The position numbers were made by a program, and so were the translations under genes. Under the pieces are notes generated by a model that was given only the letters and a program-made list of their open reading frames with translations, was not told the DNA's origin and searched no databases. From positions 62,001-126,000 of the forward strand of contig NDFF03000045.1 in assembly GCA_002150815.3 (NCBI GenBank): DNA of 64,000 nt. The letters are read 5' to 3'. The DNA comes from Grammothele lineata (lineage: Eukaryota; Basidiomycota; Agaricomycetes; Polyporales; Polyporaceae). Shown piece after piece: positions 46,552-61,496 of this stretch; the first letter of the stretch is position 1, and each line of letters begins with the position of its first letter.

Positions 46552-46829
46552 AAACAGCAATCGAAGAATGACAGCGACGGCGCTACTCTTGCGTTGATCT
46601 CTGTTCGGGATTGAGGCCTAGGGGACAGGCGAACCCTGCACCATGGCGGCGAATCTCAGCGGACGAGTGTGAATGAGGTCAGCGAGTGGTCAGCAGTCAA
46701 GCAATGTACAGTAATACACAGGTCTTAACTCAAGTCCCATCCTAAGCGATAGATCTCTCCTAGTCACCTCAGGCAACAGCTATCTTATCCCGGCCTCCCA
46801 CGAACACCATCAACGACAACCACAGGTTC
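46552..46829. other. Convergent spacer
   Basis: Short 3' spacer between DUF6533 copy 1 and the kinase gene; nothing else seen. Confidence 0.4.
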
Positions 46830-49265
<2,436 letters not shown>

Positions 49266-50855
49266 GCTGGGCACAGACAGACCCGCAGGAGGCGTTGGCG
49301 TCGCCACCTCCAACGACGAGAAGAGCAGAAGACTGGTAGGACGCCCAGTCCAAGCCCTTTTGTGGGGAAAAGTTCTGCTCTTTCAAAAGTCTTGCGGTAG
49401 TGTTCAATGACGATTCTCAAATTCAACACAGATATTGTTCAGTTCTCAATGTGGATTGGCTTGAGTGACAAGTAGGCTGTACACGCAGCAGATGTGGAGG
49501 GCTGGGGAATAGCCGTGGCGCGATGATAGAGGAGACAGACGTGTGGGCGTGTGGGGATATGAAACTGGTTGTAGTCGCTGCAAACGCGCTCGACGCGACG
49601 CGAACATAAACGCGCATCATTAGGACGCGTCGTGAGTCGGAGCACAACGCGGCTTGATTCAGGCTTGACGTGCTTTCAGAGGATGTTTACACTCCGATGT
49701 AAAATCCATTTAAATAATCAATGATGTTCGAACTCCGATGATATCGATGTCTGACTAGACTCAAGTTACATCGTGTACGCAAGCTGAGAGGCTCCGGGCC
49801 CTGGCAGATTCCATGTAAGCAACTTCCAGTAAATCATGCGGGCGAAAGAGTATTCGAGCCTCGCGCTCTGCTTACTAGTATAAGTAGTCCCCCTTTAGCC
49901 AAAAGTTAGTGACATCAGCGCTGCACGGCGGCGAGACCTAAGTATGACTGTACAGCGCTCGGGCCGACAAGTTACACCCGGTCGGCGAAGCGGCAATATG
50001 GTGGAGGACTGTCAGGTGTGTTTGAACGCCGGTCGAAGTCCGACTCTTTGATGAACTTTGTCGTTAACATCGGAACAGCGTGGGGCACGATGTGACCTGA
50101 AAACACTGCTCTAGCCCCTTGCTATCCGCCGTAAGTGCGCAGCTACCAGTGAGACTAGTGCTGATCGTTCACGATGTGCTGTATGACCCTTCAAATCTCA
50201 AACTTCGTATATACCCGCGGGGGTGACTCAAAGGTCAGTGACTCGCGTAATACGTATCACGAGGCATGAAGATATCTTGTAAGCAACAAAGGAACAGGAG
50301 AGTTGAAGTCATGCCGCTCGCTGCTCGCTATTCGTGACTATTACCCGAGAAGAAACCGGAGGTCAAAACGTGAAGGGAAACCGCCAGTAGTAGATGCCGA
50401 GGCTCTATCTTTTCGACGTCGTCCAGAGTTTGGAAGTCCATTACCGGACCACATCTGTCAGGTATAGGTCGACACCTAGCGGTCGGAAGGCAAGGATGCC
50501 TTGCATAGCCCCTTACCCGATCGATGGCTGCAATCCCCACGTCCTTCCACCCGAAGCTTACCGTCTTTCGCTCGACAGTTCGAACCACAGCCAGGGTCTC
50601 TAAGTTTACCGAGATACACGGATTAGTGGATTGATATCATGCGAAACGAGCGGACACAAATATCACTGCTAGATGTACAATAAGCTCAGTCAAATGGACG
50701 GGGTCTGTGCGGCATGTCAGTGTCAGCGGCTGATGAAGCTAGATTCCGCCGGCGACGTACTGACACTTCCTCGGAGCTGCCTTCCAATCCGACGACGCGT
50801 TGCACGCCGCGGAGGGCAGTTCGAACCTTCCTCAGAGAGACGGCCTCCGGCGCTC
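49266..50855. other. 1.6 kb spacer with no gene seen
   Basis: The right flank of the kinase is promoter-like. A short frame at 50.3-50.6 kb has no recognisable motif. Nothing else supported. Confidence 0.4.
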
Positions 50856-52650
50856 CTACCTCGCCCGAGTTGAGCGACGGACGTGTCGTGGTAGCGCGTC
50901 CGAGGGCACGTCCGTCACATTGCTCCGTGTGTCCACGGGATAGTCGCCAAGACGGTACTCCCCGCTCCGGCGTACTACACGCGCATCGGATAAAGCGTCC
51001 GACTCCTCTCTGTAATTGAACATGCCGTGCCCGAGGCTCGGACTGAGCGGGGCGCCCAGATTTCCGACCACCGCCGAGGCCGTTATTGGGATTGGAACAG
51101 TAGACAGGCCGGCGGAGGAGAGGCTGCGAGTCGTCGTAAGGTCTTCTTCTCTGACGAAGCCGCGCAAGTCGAGCATGAAACGCGAGTGGAAGATCACCAC
51201 AAGCCTGCGTCAAAAAGAACCGGTCAGAAAATTGCGCGAGCCAGAAGCAGAGGATAGACGCACACATCCCCGAAGTATGACCAAACGGCGAGCTGAGGGA
51301 CGGCGATGAGTGAATAGCAGATGATAGCTGTAGTCACAAGACGACGTACGAAGTCCACTATGAAAGACACCATAGTGGCAACCTGGATCAGCATGATGAT
51401 GCTGGGCGGGAACTGTAAGCGTCTGAACAACCTCGAGGGACGTTACACCGCTCACAAAAAATAGACAGTGCCTATAAGAGAGAGCATTAGTTATGGCGTC
51501 GATGCGAGAACTCAAATGGAAAACGCACCATCAATTAGGAACATCTTGGAGATATGAGAACCGTTCTTTATCTTCTTCCACTCCTTGTAGATGCTGAACG
51601 TCTTGGCCCACGTGAGGCCCACAACAATCATGTCGGCGGCGATAGTGGTCGTCTCCGCCGCAATAGTAACTGCACAACGTTAGTGTTCAGATAGACCATG
51701 CCACGTCACAGCCCACTTACACCTGCGCTCAACGTATGAGCCAGCTGAGACAACATGGTAAGGGAGTCTGCTCACAGTGTCCATGTCTCGTGCGAAATGC
51801 CGTGATAAATGTACAAGCATCCATATGGTGGTCCGCCCTGCGCAGCTCTGTACCTCGACGCTTGAAACTACGCCGATATGAGCGGCGTTCTCGCGGGAAT
51901 GTGGGAATGAACTCACTGCCACAAAGATAGGTTTGAGTAGTGTCAGTGGAACGATGGCGAGCAGTGGCTTCCAATTGCATCCCGAGATAGCATAGCCGCG
52001 AAGAATGGTGAATGCTTCACAGAGCGTTAATCCAAAGACGGGATAGATGAGCGAGCGGCTGTCGACGTACAAGCAAGAGCAAGGTAATTCAGAAAGAGAA
52101 GAACGTCGTCGCTGTGCGTGATAAAACCACATGTCTGCGTAGTTGCGCCGCAATCAGAACCGTTCACCGGAACCGAGAGCTTGGGCCGAGGCAAAGTCAC
52201 GGCGTACCTTATCGCTCGAATTCCATACCAAAACTTCCGACACAAAAAACAACCTCTCCAGGAGAGCGATATAGCGCGTGCATAGGTACACGAGTGACGC
52301 GCCCGTGAACCTGCGTCCCCAGATGCACCGCACCTCCTGCGGGAACGTGAGCGCGAAGTCGACCCATAGCAACGCTGTATGCGTTTATTTGATGTCAGTC
52401 GTCTTTATTTGACACTGCGCTTGGGATCCCCGATGCCGAACACTCACCAGTAGATGCGACGATGCAGTAGTTAGCTGCAAGCCTCGAAGCTAGCGCTTGT
52501 AGCGGATCCGATGACGAGGAGCTACGCAGAGTATTCAGGAAGACCGGGGGAGGGGAGCGCGGTTCTCAGACGAACAAGTACTCACAAATTAGGATACGCT
52601 TCTACGACTTCCGGGACCGACGGCTCGTAACTGAACACCTTGAAGACCAT
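50856..52650 (-). CDS. DUF6533 multi-pass membrane protein, copy 2
   Basis: Exons 52650-52586, 52521-52448, 52374-52208, 52134-52071, 52014-51917 and 51867 onward; later exons lie at about 51671-51530, 51491-51467, about 51438-51250 and about 51190-50856. Start MVFKVFSYEPSVPEVVEAYP. The DUF6533 block reads VDFALTFPQEVRCIWGRRFTG, then VYLCTRYIALLERLFFV, VLLFLNYLALA, FTILRGYAISGCNWKPLL, TWAKTFSIYKEWKK and a closing FHSRFMLDLRGF, typical for the family. It is an inverted paralog of copy 1 on the other side of the kinase. The splice near 51.77 kb could not be resolved in frame, similar to the problem region of copy 1, which hints at a shared exon I did not recognise. Confidence 0.72.
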
Positions 52651-54429
52651 TAAGACACGGGCAAGGTGTCTGGGAGGTAGAGTACGTGAGCGTAGCGGCG
52701 AGGAAGAGGTTGGGCGAGCATACCAGCCGAGGAGCTCCGAGGTCTCGGATATATAACCTCTGCGCTTCGCAGTCGGGGAGAGAAGCGGCCTCCGACGAAG
52801 GACATCTCGAGGCTAGCGCAGCCGTGCGTGCCTTCCTTTTGTCGCCCGATTGACGTTCGGGCGCCGGACGGTACCCTACCAAAAAGGTAGGATAGGAAGC
52901 CCGCCAACCGGTCGAATCGGGTGATCTGCGCTAGAATAGGTTAGAGCAGGAGAAGATAGCGGAGCGACAGTGTGCGCGCGTTCTGCTCGAAAGATACATT
53001 AATTTGATGTTGGCGATGGAATGATGTCACGATGATTAGACTACGGTGATCGCGCGTCAAGCTCAGCTTGAACTTAGTAGAAGATCCTTTTAGCAGGGAT
53101 GTTCTCCGCCATTGACGACGACGTATCAAATCCATTTGTATCCCCAAATTTGAAGGGACTTGGAGCGTATGTGCCTATGTAGACGGTGGGCTAGTGAGAC
53201 CAGAGGACTAGTAGCTTCTGTCGAGAAACATTCGTCGTTATGTACCTGGACACCGCGACTGTGATATCGACCACGCGATTTCCCGGAAGATATCTGAGCC
53301 GTTTCCGATCGCATTCAGGAGCAACGCCAATACGGTTTGAATACGCGGGCTGCCCGGCCCTCACGTTGCTTCCGGGAACCGCGAGCAAATATGATCAGCA
53401 GTACGCGCACTACAAGTCTTTTAGGAGCGGACGTAAAGCCTACGGTACGCAGCTGGTAGTACACCGAAGTCCCTTACGAATTCGCTATCGTAGATCTAGA
53501 CTCCAGGCAAAGCGTCATGTCATGAAGATAACGTCTGATATGTGGCAGGACACTAGTGCGGTAGTAGCGCCATCTCGGCAAGCGTGAGGTTCAAATGGAA
53601 GAAGTTGAACGCACAAGTCGAAGATACGTGAGATTGAGGGTTTGACTTGAGTCTAGCTGGTGAACATCGAGCGTTGAAGATGATTGCTGGAGAAGGAGGG
53701 GGCCAGTATTGTGGAGAATGAACGTGGAATGGGAGACCCTACGGTGAAGAAGAAAGAGGCAGAAGACCAGGGGGAGATGGTGAGCTGAGTTGTGGAGCCG
53801 GTAAAGACTCAGCCGGGACCAAGGTGCGGCCCGGGCGCCAACGAGGCGGTCTTGCCTTGCCTCGGCCGTTTCCGGTGGGAGTTCCTAATCAGGCGCAGTC
53901 AACAGCCGGATTAATTACACCCCGGCTCAATGGTCAGAGCGTCTTGGATTATAGCTACTATCGTCGACTGACGACCTTCGACCGGATGCATTAATGAGCT
54001 AGTAGAAATTCAAGGCAGGTAGGCTATTAATCAGGGCGGACTCGTTGACAACGCGTGTGGTGGCAAACGATTCGGGGCACATGGGATTCGGGCCGCGTTT
54101 CACCAGTCCGAGTCGCTTAGACTCTCAGATTATGAGTAGTGAGCTGCATGGGCCCACCCTTTCGTGGAAGAGATGGCGGCGGGAGTCGAGCGTCCAAGAA
54201 TTTAAACTCCACAGGTCTCACATACGCAGGTATCACGGTATTCTACGGCAGTACACCCACTTGCGGTGTCGTGACTAGTCCTACTAAACGTTGCAATCGT
54301 CAATTTCATGCGCCCTACTGCGCCGCTCCTGTATCACCTAGATGCTACTCGGGACTGGAGGGTATCGACCGCGCGCAAGAAACCAGTACTCCGCCGCCAT
54401 AAACCAACGCAAGTCGATAGCGTAGCGAC
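52651..54429. other. 1.8 kb spacer with no gene seen
   Basis: Sequence between the second DUF6533 gene and the second accessory cluster. Frames at 52.6-52.9 kb and 53.2-53.6 kb show no domain. Confidence 0.4.
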
Positions 54430-55617
54430 TCACGCGGCCGACGCCGCTTCTGGACCAGCCCGAGTTTGTGAGCGTCTTACAAAGACTTTGTCGGTGTACG
54501 ATCTCAGGGACGATCGAGTACTCCTACGACTTCGAGCGCTCTACGCATGGATGCACACTCGTCAGCTCTGCGTCACGAACGTATCAATGGGAAATCACGC
54601 ACAATGATGCTCGGAGGACGGTTTTCACCGTAGCACGGGGACGTGGGCGGGGTAAATGCAGTCTTCGTTGGGGTCTGCAAGTCACTGTCCTCGTATAGCG
54701 GGGTGAGTGGCGTGCGCGGTAAGGCACTGTATGCAGAAACGACGCTGCGGGAGCTCCCTCGGGAGGCCTACAGAGATTGATACGAGCATGAGTATCGCAG
54801 AGGGCAAAGCAATGATGACATGGACTCACTATTGAGGCGCAGCTCGCGTTGAAGCGAGATTGCTATAGCATCCATTACGGATCAGAACTCGAGTCGAGTA
54901 GAACGGGTTCAGACTCACTCTATATTCGACAGCGCACCTGAGCGCAAACTCCGGGTCGGCCCTGCACAGCTCCTTCCATGCCTTCAGTCGGCTCACCATT
55001 AGTTGTCGGAGCTCCAGCATGTATTCGTATTCGATATGACGAAGTACCCGCGGATACTCTGGCGATGTGCCCGGGTTATTCGGACGATACCACGCACCGC
55101 GAATAAAGCGCTCTGTTGTGAAAGGGATAGCGAGGATGAACTGATTGGGATGTGTCATCTCTGGGACGGCATGCATATGCACGCCGTCCGGTCCTGATTG
55201 AATGTTTGGACGCATGGGAACGACGAAGTGTCGGTATATCGTGGGGAGCGCGTCGTACGGAGTGTCATCGAAGGTTCCCATGAGGCAAACATCGGTCTTC
55301 ATACCGCTCGGCTCGCGACCTTTTCCGTTCCAAGGGGAATAATTGCGACTCTTGAGGATGACGCAGGGGCGAGGCTTGCCACTCTGGCGCTGCTTGAACT
55401 TAGTCAAGTTCGCTTCGCATTGCTGATACGTCGTCGGTGAGTTTTCGAGGTTTGGACTGTCTCGCTGGAGAGTGATTTCTGTGGGAATGCCCATAGTCTC
55501 GTGGATTGAGCAGATGAATCCGGCCTTGTATTTGGCGCGCTCAACTATGACGTCTGGTTGGATAGGCGGAAGGGGGGAGTCAGTCCCTGCGCAGCGGGAA
55601 CATGAATGGCCAGGCAT
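54430..55617 (-). CDS. RPCV-family protein (family 2), copy c; partner in pair 3
   Basis: Exons 55617-54919, 54862-54830, 54767-54603 and 54540-54430 give 335 residues. The N-terminus has CSRC; the core has AKYKAGFICSIHETM, GKPRPCVILKSRNYSP, VCLMGTFDDTPYDALPTIYR, HFVVPMRPN, PNQFILAIPFTTERFIRGAW, and after it LRQLMVSRLKAW-ELCRADPEF. A short exon (QSRFNASCASI) and a Pro/Thr-rich exon (ASRGSSRSVVSAYSALPR) parallel those of copies a and b; the last exon is Arg/Ser-rich. The start was placed at the MPGHSC methionine like copy a; an in-frame ATG at 55692 would add a hydrophobic leader resembling a signal peptide. Divergent from copy H, 790 bases away. Confidence 0.76.
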
Positions 55618-56407
55618 GTGAACGGGATTCAGTAATAGTGTGGAGAGAATCAAAGGTGAGATATAGGAAGTTAAGGCAACGGAAAAAGACACAAGGTACC
55701 TGATGAGGGTCTTGCCTTAATGTATGCGACGGCGAACGACGAGGGGGTCGCCAGAGACGTCTCGGAGATGTTGTTCCCACCATAAGTGACATGAACAATT
55801 GAGAGACAGGTGTACTCACAACGTCGTAGAGGTAAAACAGGCTAACGGGTCAATTGTCTCTTGACATGGCCGAACGCATGGACCAACTTGAAGGCCCGAG
55901 CGGTATTGAGAGACGACGTCTGTGTTACCAACATGTTAAAGGAGTCAACCCGGGAGACGTTCAGTAAACTTGAGTGTCCATTGCGGAGATAAGCATCTCT
56001 TCAAAATGAATACTACCGTCACTTATACGGGTAGTAGGCGCAAATTTTACCTTGTTCGGGAGGGAAAAGCAGGAGGCTGACGTCGAAGAACATGACGTCA
56101 ATACTGGATGCGCGCTCGTTTCCGCCCATTTCGACAAGTATGGAGAAAAAGCGCCTGATCAATTCTCTCGGGAATTGCCGGTAAAGGTCAACTGACGGTC
56201 TGTGCTGCGGCCTTGTAAGCTACGTTGACGACTATACTTCGATCAGGGCCTTGTTCACCTTTTGTCAACGAGCGCATGCTGTTGCCCACGTTGAACTCAT
56301 GTTCCCCTTTTTGTTATCCTTTTCTTTTTGGATAAAAGGTCGACTCGGAGAACCTCCTGGCTTTGATCAAGTTTCCGAGTCCCTCTGAACTTCCACCGAG
56401 ACCCACC
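55618..56407. promoter_or_regulatory. Shared intergenic promoter region of pair 3
   Basis: 790 bases between divergent start codons, or 715 if the longer N-terminus of family 2 copy c is used. Contains a TGACGTCA site (about 56093), the core bound by CREB/ATF-type bZIP factors. No CACGTG here, unlike the four other pairs. Confidence 0.5.
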
Positions 56408-57641
56408 ATGTCGAGGCCAACGAGCTACCCACTTCCTGGTACTTACGCCGTGGCACAGATTGACATTGCCGCAACACTGGCCAGAATAGAAGATCCTGAC
56501 GCCAGAGCGGCTCACTCCCATATCGTGCCTGTCAAGTGTCTCGTCCTTCTCAACTTGGTAAGTTACAGGTGTTATACCTAAGTCTATGGCGAGATGCTCA
56601 CTGCGCATTACTACAGGTGCGACAGTTGCCGCTACCTGGTCGAGAAACGTTCTGCTTTGATGTATACTTCGTCGGCCAAGGGCTGCGCCCAGAGGAGCCG
56701 GAGAAAGGCGCAACTTCGGACATGTGTATCCCCATCTTTCCCGCTGTCGACCATCCCTGCCACCGCCCGCCTTTCCACCCCGAGCCCTCGTTCCCATTCT
56801 CGAACTGCTACCACTGGAGTGGGCAGGAGCTCTGGTTTGAGCTCGACATCAAGAACGGACTCTTCACGCAGACCCCAGGCGAGTTTACATGGCTCCCCGA
56901 CGGCGACGCGGTTATGCTTCATGATCTGTGCGGCGACGACGAAGCAGAAATGGAGATCAACAAGATGGCGAAGCGCGGCGAGAGTATTCCTCGAATGTCC
57001 GCCTTTTCCCCTTTCTTCCCATCTCATACCTGTGATGGCTCCTCTTGCTGCTCGTCTGGCAGCGGCCGGAGCGAGGCCCTCTATTCCACCGGTGACGAAG
57101 ACGACAACTCTACCTTCGACTTGTTTCGGCTGGACGAAGAATCTTGCCGCCCCATCGTTGAGATTAAGCTGGACCTCACGAATCATCTTAAGGACGGCCA
57201 GATCCCCAGCCCACTAGAATTTGTCGAACAATACAACTCTTTCTTCTCGTAAGGTTTCTTCCCATAGCGCTCGCTCTTCATGGACTGACATAGAACCTCT
57301 TTTCACGTGTAGCCTTTTGAAGGAACACAAAGAAGCACAGCTAGCGACGATGCGAGCCGAGCGGGAGGCGAAAGTACAGCGTGAGCTACGAGAGAAACAG
57401 ATATCGCAAGAGAAGAGGATGGCTGAGACTGGAGACACGGAGCGAGGATTAGGTAAGGTCCGGGAGCGAGATGTTTCGGCGCAGGAAATACCTACCCCCA
57501 GCCGACGGGGTGAGTGTCAGCACTCTATTCTGCGTTGGGGCTATCTTGATTGACCGCACGCTGCATCAAGCAGGGCCGTTGTTCGCTTTCAGGGCGCTAT
57601 CTCGACTGTTCTGCGCTGGTGGCCACGGACATCATGAGTAG
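56408..57641 (+). CDS. NCHW-family protein (family 1), copy H; partner in pair 3
   Basis: Exons 56408-56557, 56617-57248, 57313-57509 and 57574-57641 give 348 residues. Blocks: GTYAVAQIDIAATLARI, KCLVLLNL, VRQLPLPGRETFCFDVYFVG, LRPEEPEKGATSDMCIPIFP, PFPFSNCYHW-like SFPFSNCYHWSGQELWFEL, a Cys/Ser-rich linker, VEIKLDLTNHL-KDGQIPSPLEF and LLKEH. A charged helical stretch with many Glu, Arg and Lys follows, then the family tail FRALSRLFCAGG. Phases close at all three junctions. The 3' end lies 235 bases from that of copy I, which runs the other way. Function unknown. Confidence 0.83.
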
Positions 57642-57876
57642 CACGCTCGTCTTTGCCTGACCGCTTCCTGTTCGCACATTCGACGGTCGTTCATTCTTGT
57701 GCTACTTAGTGGCATACCCTATCACATCCGTTCTTGCGAATAATCGATCCCCGTTGACGGACACGTCTGCACCAGGACAAAACCTCAAACTTCTACGTAG
57801 TACGACATCCGCTCAGATAGGGAACTCCATATGAGACAACGTTATGAACCCGCAACGCATGCCGGACCAATAATGA

Positions 57877-59168
57877 TCACTTGCAGAACCATGCACGGAT
57901 GGCACGCAACGCCCACTGTAGGCGATCTGGGCCGTAGAGGGACGATCAGCGCCCGGGGGAATGCGCACAATGAGAACACTCACGCACGAGCCTCTCTCGG
58001 AGGCGAGGCCGAGTTGGCGTCATTGCCGCAAGCAGCAAGTTCTCTATCCCGCTCTCCCGGGAACGAGTCTCTAGACGTCGGTGTATACACGGGACGGCGT
58101 GAACGGGAGCGTCAATGTCACGCTGTAAGATCCTGCAAATCGCAAATATTAGTTGACTGCTAGTGACAATGCACACGTCGGGTACGAAGACGCACCGCGT
58201 CGCAGCCTCGTACTGCTCGAGGAACGCCATTGGGTCCGATATCTCCTCCCTTAGATGGGTAGCCAAATCTGTATACACTCGGAGAGTGGGGAGACATTGA
58301 GGATTTTCGTCGAAGAGCTGATCGCAGGGACAGTCTACCGAGTCAATGCCGTACGAACATTCGGACTCCGAGTACCAAAACGACTCTGCGTCCTCTCCAG
58401 CGTCTGGTACATCCTCTGGCAAGTCGACTGTGGGTTCCTCAAGCGAGACGGTGTTGAGAATGACTTCTTGAGCTTCGGTTGCGGAAGGAACGGGGCCCGC
58501 CACAGTAGCAAGTGGGGCCATCTCGGTTTTCACTGGGGTCTGTTGCACCAGAGGAGACTGCTTCGCCGCAGCGAGTCTTTCTTGCATCCTTGCGTTGTCC
58601 TCCATGCGCAGCTTGTGCATGCGGACATACTCGGGCGGTAGAAGCTCGTACCGTCGCGCGAAAGAGTCTTGCGGAGGCCGGGACGAGGTGTGCTCACCTG
58701 GACCTCTGGGCTCGCCCCACAAACCAAAACCATCCAAAAGCGCCACTCGAAGCTTCGGCTTCATATCAAGTCCAGTCCAGTGGTAACAGTTGCCGAATGG
58801 GAAATCCCTATTTGTTCGTAGGGCTGGTCGTCCATTGGAGTGGTCAACGCCGGGGTGGATTGGTATGCACATGTCGGGGGTGATACCCTGGTCCGGAATG
58901 GCAGTACGCGGACCTTGACTGACAAGGTATGCGCTGTAGATGCACGCCTGTGTCATGCTGTATATGTCGCCGACCTATATGGGTAATGTGTCACACGGAT
59001 TGCATATGCGAATTTTGGCGAACGCACCCCGTCGAGATACATGAGACATTTGAGGGGCTTGAGTGCCTCTATTTCAGAACGAACATCAGGGTTACTTGAT
59101 CCACGGAGGGTGGCCTCGGGGTCGATCTCGGCGACACCATAGCTGGGGCCGGGAAGAAGGGGTTGCAT
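57877..59168 (-). CDS. NCHW-family protein (family 1), copy I; partner in pair 4
   Basis: Exons 59168-59028, 58974-58196, 58132-57984 and 57926-57877 give 372 residues. Blocks: PSYGVAEIDPEATLRGSS, KCLMYLDG, YSMTQACIYSAYLVSQGPR, GITPDMCIPIHPGVDHSNGR, DFPFGNCYHW, a linker ending near VDLPEDVPDAGEDAE, LRVYTDLATHLREE, DPMAFLEQYEAATR and RILQRDIDAPVH. The short fourth exon gives the tail HRLQWALRAIRAWFCK, a Trp/Arg/Cys amphipathic helix; its acceptor was chosen because copy J has the same splice and tail. It is about 70 per cent alike to copy J and part of the duplicated pair 4/pair 5 unit. Function unknown. Confidence 0.83.
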
Positions 59169-59790
59169 AGCTGCGGTGCAGTAAACGGCAGATGGTGGTA
59201 TTCAACGCAGGTCATTCGAACGGACATATATAGGGCGACGCGAAGAAGGGGATGCCAATAGCCATTGTGAGAACAGTGCCAGTCGTAGCGAGTGGCGGCT
59301 CAAGACATAACACGTCGCCTCGAAGCGGAGGCAATGATGTCACGTGCATGAACTCGTGCGGGCGAGACAACCACTGAAGCCTCTGGTAAGCGCTCGGGCG
59401 GGAGGCTCTTGTGTGGCACTTCATCGCTAGTTTGAACAATGGACCTTGAGGTGAACTCATTGTTTTCCCATTCGCCTACTTATACATTTGCACGCTAGAG
59501 CTCTTTCTACACAACAATATCTGGGTCCTCAAGGCTAAGGATATGCCGCTGACCCAACCGAGAGCATAATTACGCGGTAGGCTCATTCGGACATGTACGA
59601 TTACGGTACTCATCATCCAGGCCATCGATTCTTACTAGAGTCCATGAGGACAATGGAAGTTTCCCACAGATGATTTTGTGCTGTGATGGTTATGATATAA
59701 CACAACCACTCCTGCCAGCCCGAGGAGTCGAACCCTCCTCCTCCCCCGACGCCGCTTTCATTCTGTCCTCCCGCTGGTCGTAAGAGCACC
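59169..59790. promoter_or_regulatory. Shared intergenic promoter region of pair 4
   Basis: 622 bases between divergent start codons. CACGTG at 59341-59346 in the context tgtCACGTGca. Just before the family 2 start a CCCGCTGGTCGT block recurs in the pair 5 spacer. Confidence 0.5.
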
Positions 59791-60646
59791 ATGTCACTCC
59801 ACTCTTTCGATATTTCAGCTGCGCCTCAAGATATTCCTGAGCAGGTTATATCTGCTTCAGAATGCTGTGCCGTTCATTCAAATGCTCCAACCAATGGTAC
59901 AGCTGTCGACCAGCTTCAACTTGTTCCCGGGATGGTATATCAGATCATGGACTCATTACGTAGCCCTGCGGAGGAAATTCTCCTCCATAGCCACGGAATA
60001 GCGGACTCACCTCACCTTAGGCAACAGTGCATCAACCGACGGAATCAAATTCGCAGGAAAGGGTCTCCTATAGGAAAGACTCGCCCCTGTGTGGTGCTGC
60101 GCGCGGAACCCGGTGAAGATCCCTTTATCTGCTTGTTCGGGATGTTTGATAAAGTTGAACATTTCACTTCTCTTCCAGATTTATACCAGCACTTCTCCGT
60201 TGCGGTATTCCCGAACTGTCAAGAGGCCCACCGGGGAATCGTCCAAGTGACTCCTCCCATGGAAAATCCCTCGCAATACGTCGTCGCTTATTTGTTTGCG
60301 ACTACGAGACGAATTGTAGGGCCGCGGCGTACCAAGGGAAGGACTCACCGTCTCACTGAGGAAAGCCTCGCATGGCTTCAGAACGAGTGTTTGGCCCGGT
60401 CGAAATCATGGGAGGTGCGCTGCCTTGCCGACCCCACCTTCGCCGCGCGATGTGCGGCCGAGTATAAGGTGCGTCTGACTTACTTCTCGTGCGCTCTTCT
60501 CGAATTCAAGGTCATATCGTACTTATCTTTCGTCGCAGAAAGGCGCTAGGACCGCCTCAAAGGGTTCTCGTACGACCTCGAATATCCAACGCACTCGGCG
60601 TCCCAGACCAGTCATGCAGTCCACCCCGTGCAGAGGCACCACCTGA
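59791..60646 (+). CDS. RPCV-family protein (family 2), copy d; partner in pair 4
   Basis: Exon 1 (59791-60468) is clear; exon 2 was taken as 60539-60646, giving 261 residues, but further exons are possible. Core: VPGMVYQIMDSLRSPAEE (45-62), GKTRPCVVLRAEPGEDPFIC (95-114), FGMFDKVEHFTSLPDLYQHF, SVAVFPNCQEAHRGIVQVTP, SQYVVAYLFATTRRIVG (161-177), WLQNECLARSKSW and CLADPTFAARCAAEYK. Exon 2 is basic (GARTASKGSRTTSNIQRTRR). Downstream, another basic stretch (SRRRRTYGRRK, about 60,671-60,710) could be a last exon. No N-terminal CxxC, unlike copies a to c. The spacing of GMVYxI and RPCVVL recalls PemK/MazF-type barrels, which is only a suggestion. Function unknown. Confidence 0.78.
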
Positions 60647-61496
60647 GGTGGAATGCTACGTTTGGGTGTACTGATCAAGAGTCGGCGGCGACGCACGTAT
60701 GGTCGTCGTAAGGTTTTCTCAGCGGATAATGTTCTCATGCTATGTGATTTATGTTATGCTCACTGTATCGATGTCCATCGCCTATGTTGTAGAGATAGTA
60801 TGGCCTCTCTAATCTGTATCAATGTACTCGCCATCGCGGGTTCACGCTTTTGGATGAATCGAATTTCCCGAAGCAAAGTGTGCCCATAGCGTCATGAGTT
60901 GGCTTGCACGGCCTCCTAGCAGTAAAAGAAAAGCAATGACTGCCAGGCCTAGATTGAGCTACGAATGCATTGACAGCGGGGTATGGAGAACCCGGGAAAA
61001 GCAGGGGGGCTCATGCTTACAGCGTGTATGTTCAGACTGGAGAAGCCGAGGAGCAGAGGCCAAGTGGACGCTAGTAGGAGGGAGACACCACGGACTCGCA
61101 GCTGATACCGTATCTGCCGCTGCCAGTCGACATAATGAGTGTCAGATTTCCCGTCTTTGTTTCGTGATTGAGGTGCCGACTGTACACGGCACTATCTTGG
61201 ATTTTCCGAGTGGATGATTGTGGACACTACGCAAGTTAGCTTTGAGCTGAACAAATCTGACTTCCACGTTTAATAGTTATCCGGTTCCGTTCTTGCGCCT
61301 CTCTGTGATAGTCACGCCGTTGGGGCTCTTCATTGATAGTCGACGTTGCAAGTATACACACGCTTCAAATCCATGGAATCTTGAACAATTTATACAGTAG
61401 GCCGCCCACTCGAGCAAGAAATGTGAGATATTGCGATGACACCCATAGTACATACTACGGTCCACTCCGATCGGAATCTCTGTTTGCCAAACCGTG
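60647..61496. other. Convergent spacer, possible extra exon of family 2 copy d
   Basis: Contains the basic stretch near 60,671-60,710 noted for copy d. The remainder shows short frames without domains. Confidence 0.4.

Noticed and set aside
59707..59745. Sequence resembling a tRNA B box on the minus strand (ggttcgactcc)
   Set aside because: The flanking bases do not form a proper T-stem and no D-arm, anticodon arm or acceptor stem could be found; the pair 5 spacer lacks it.
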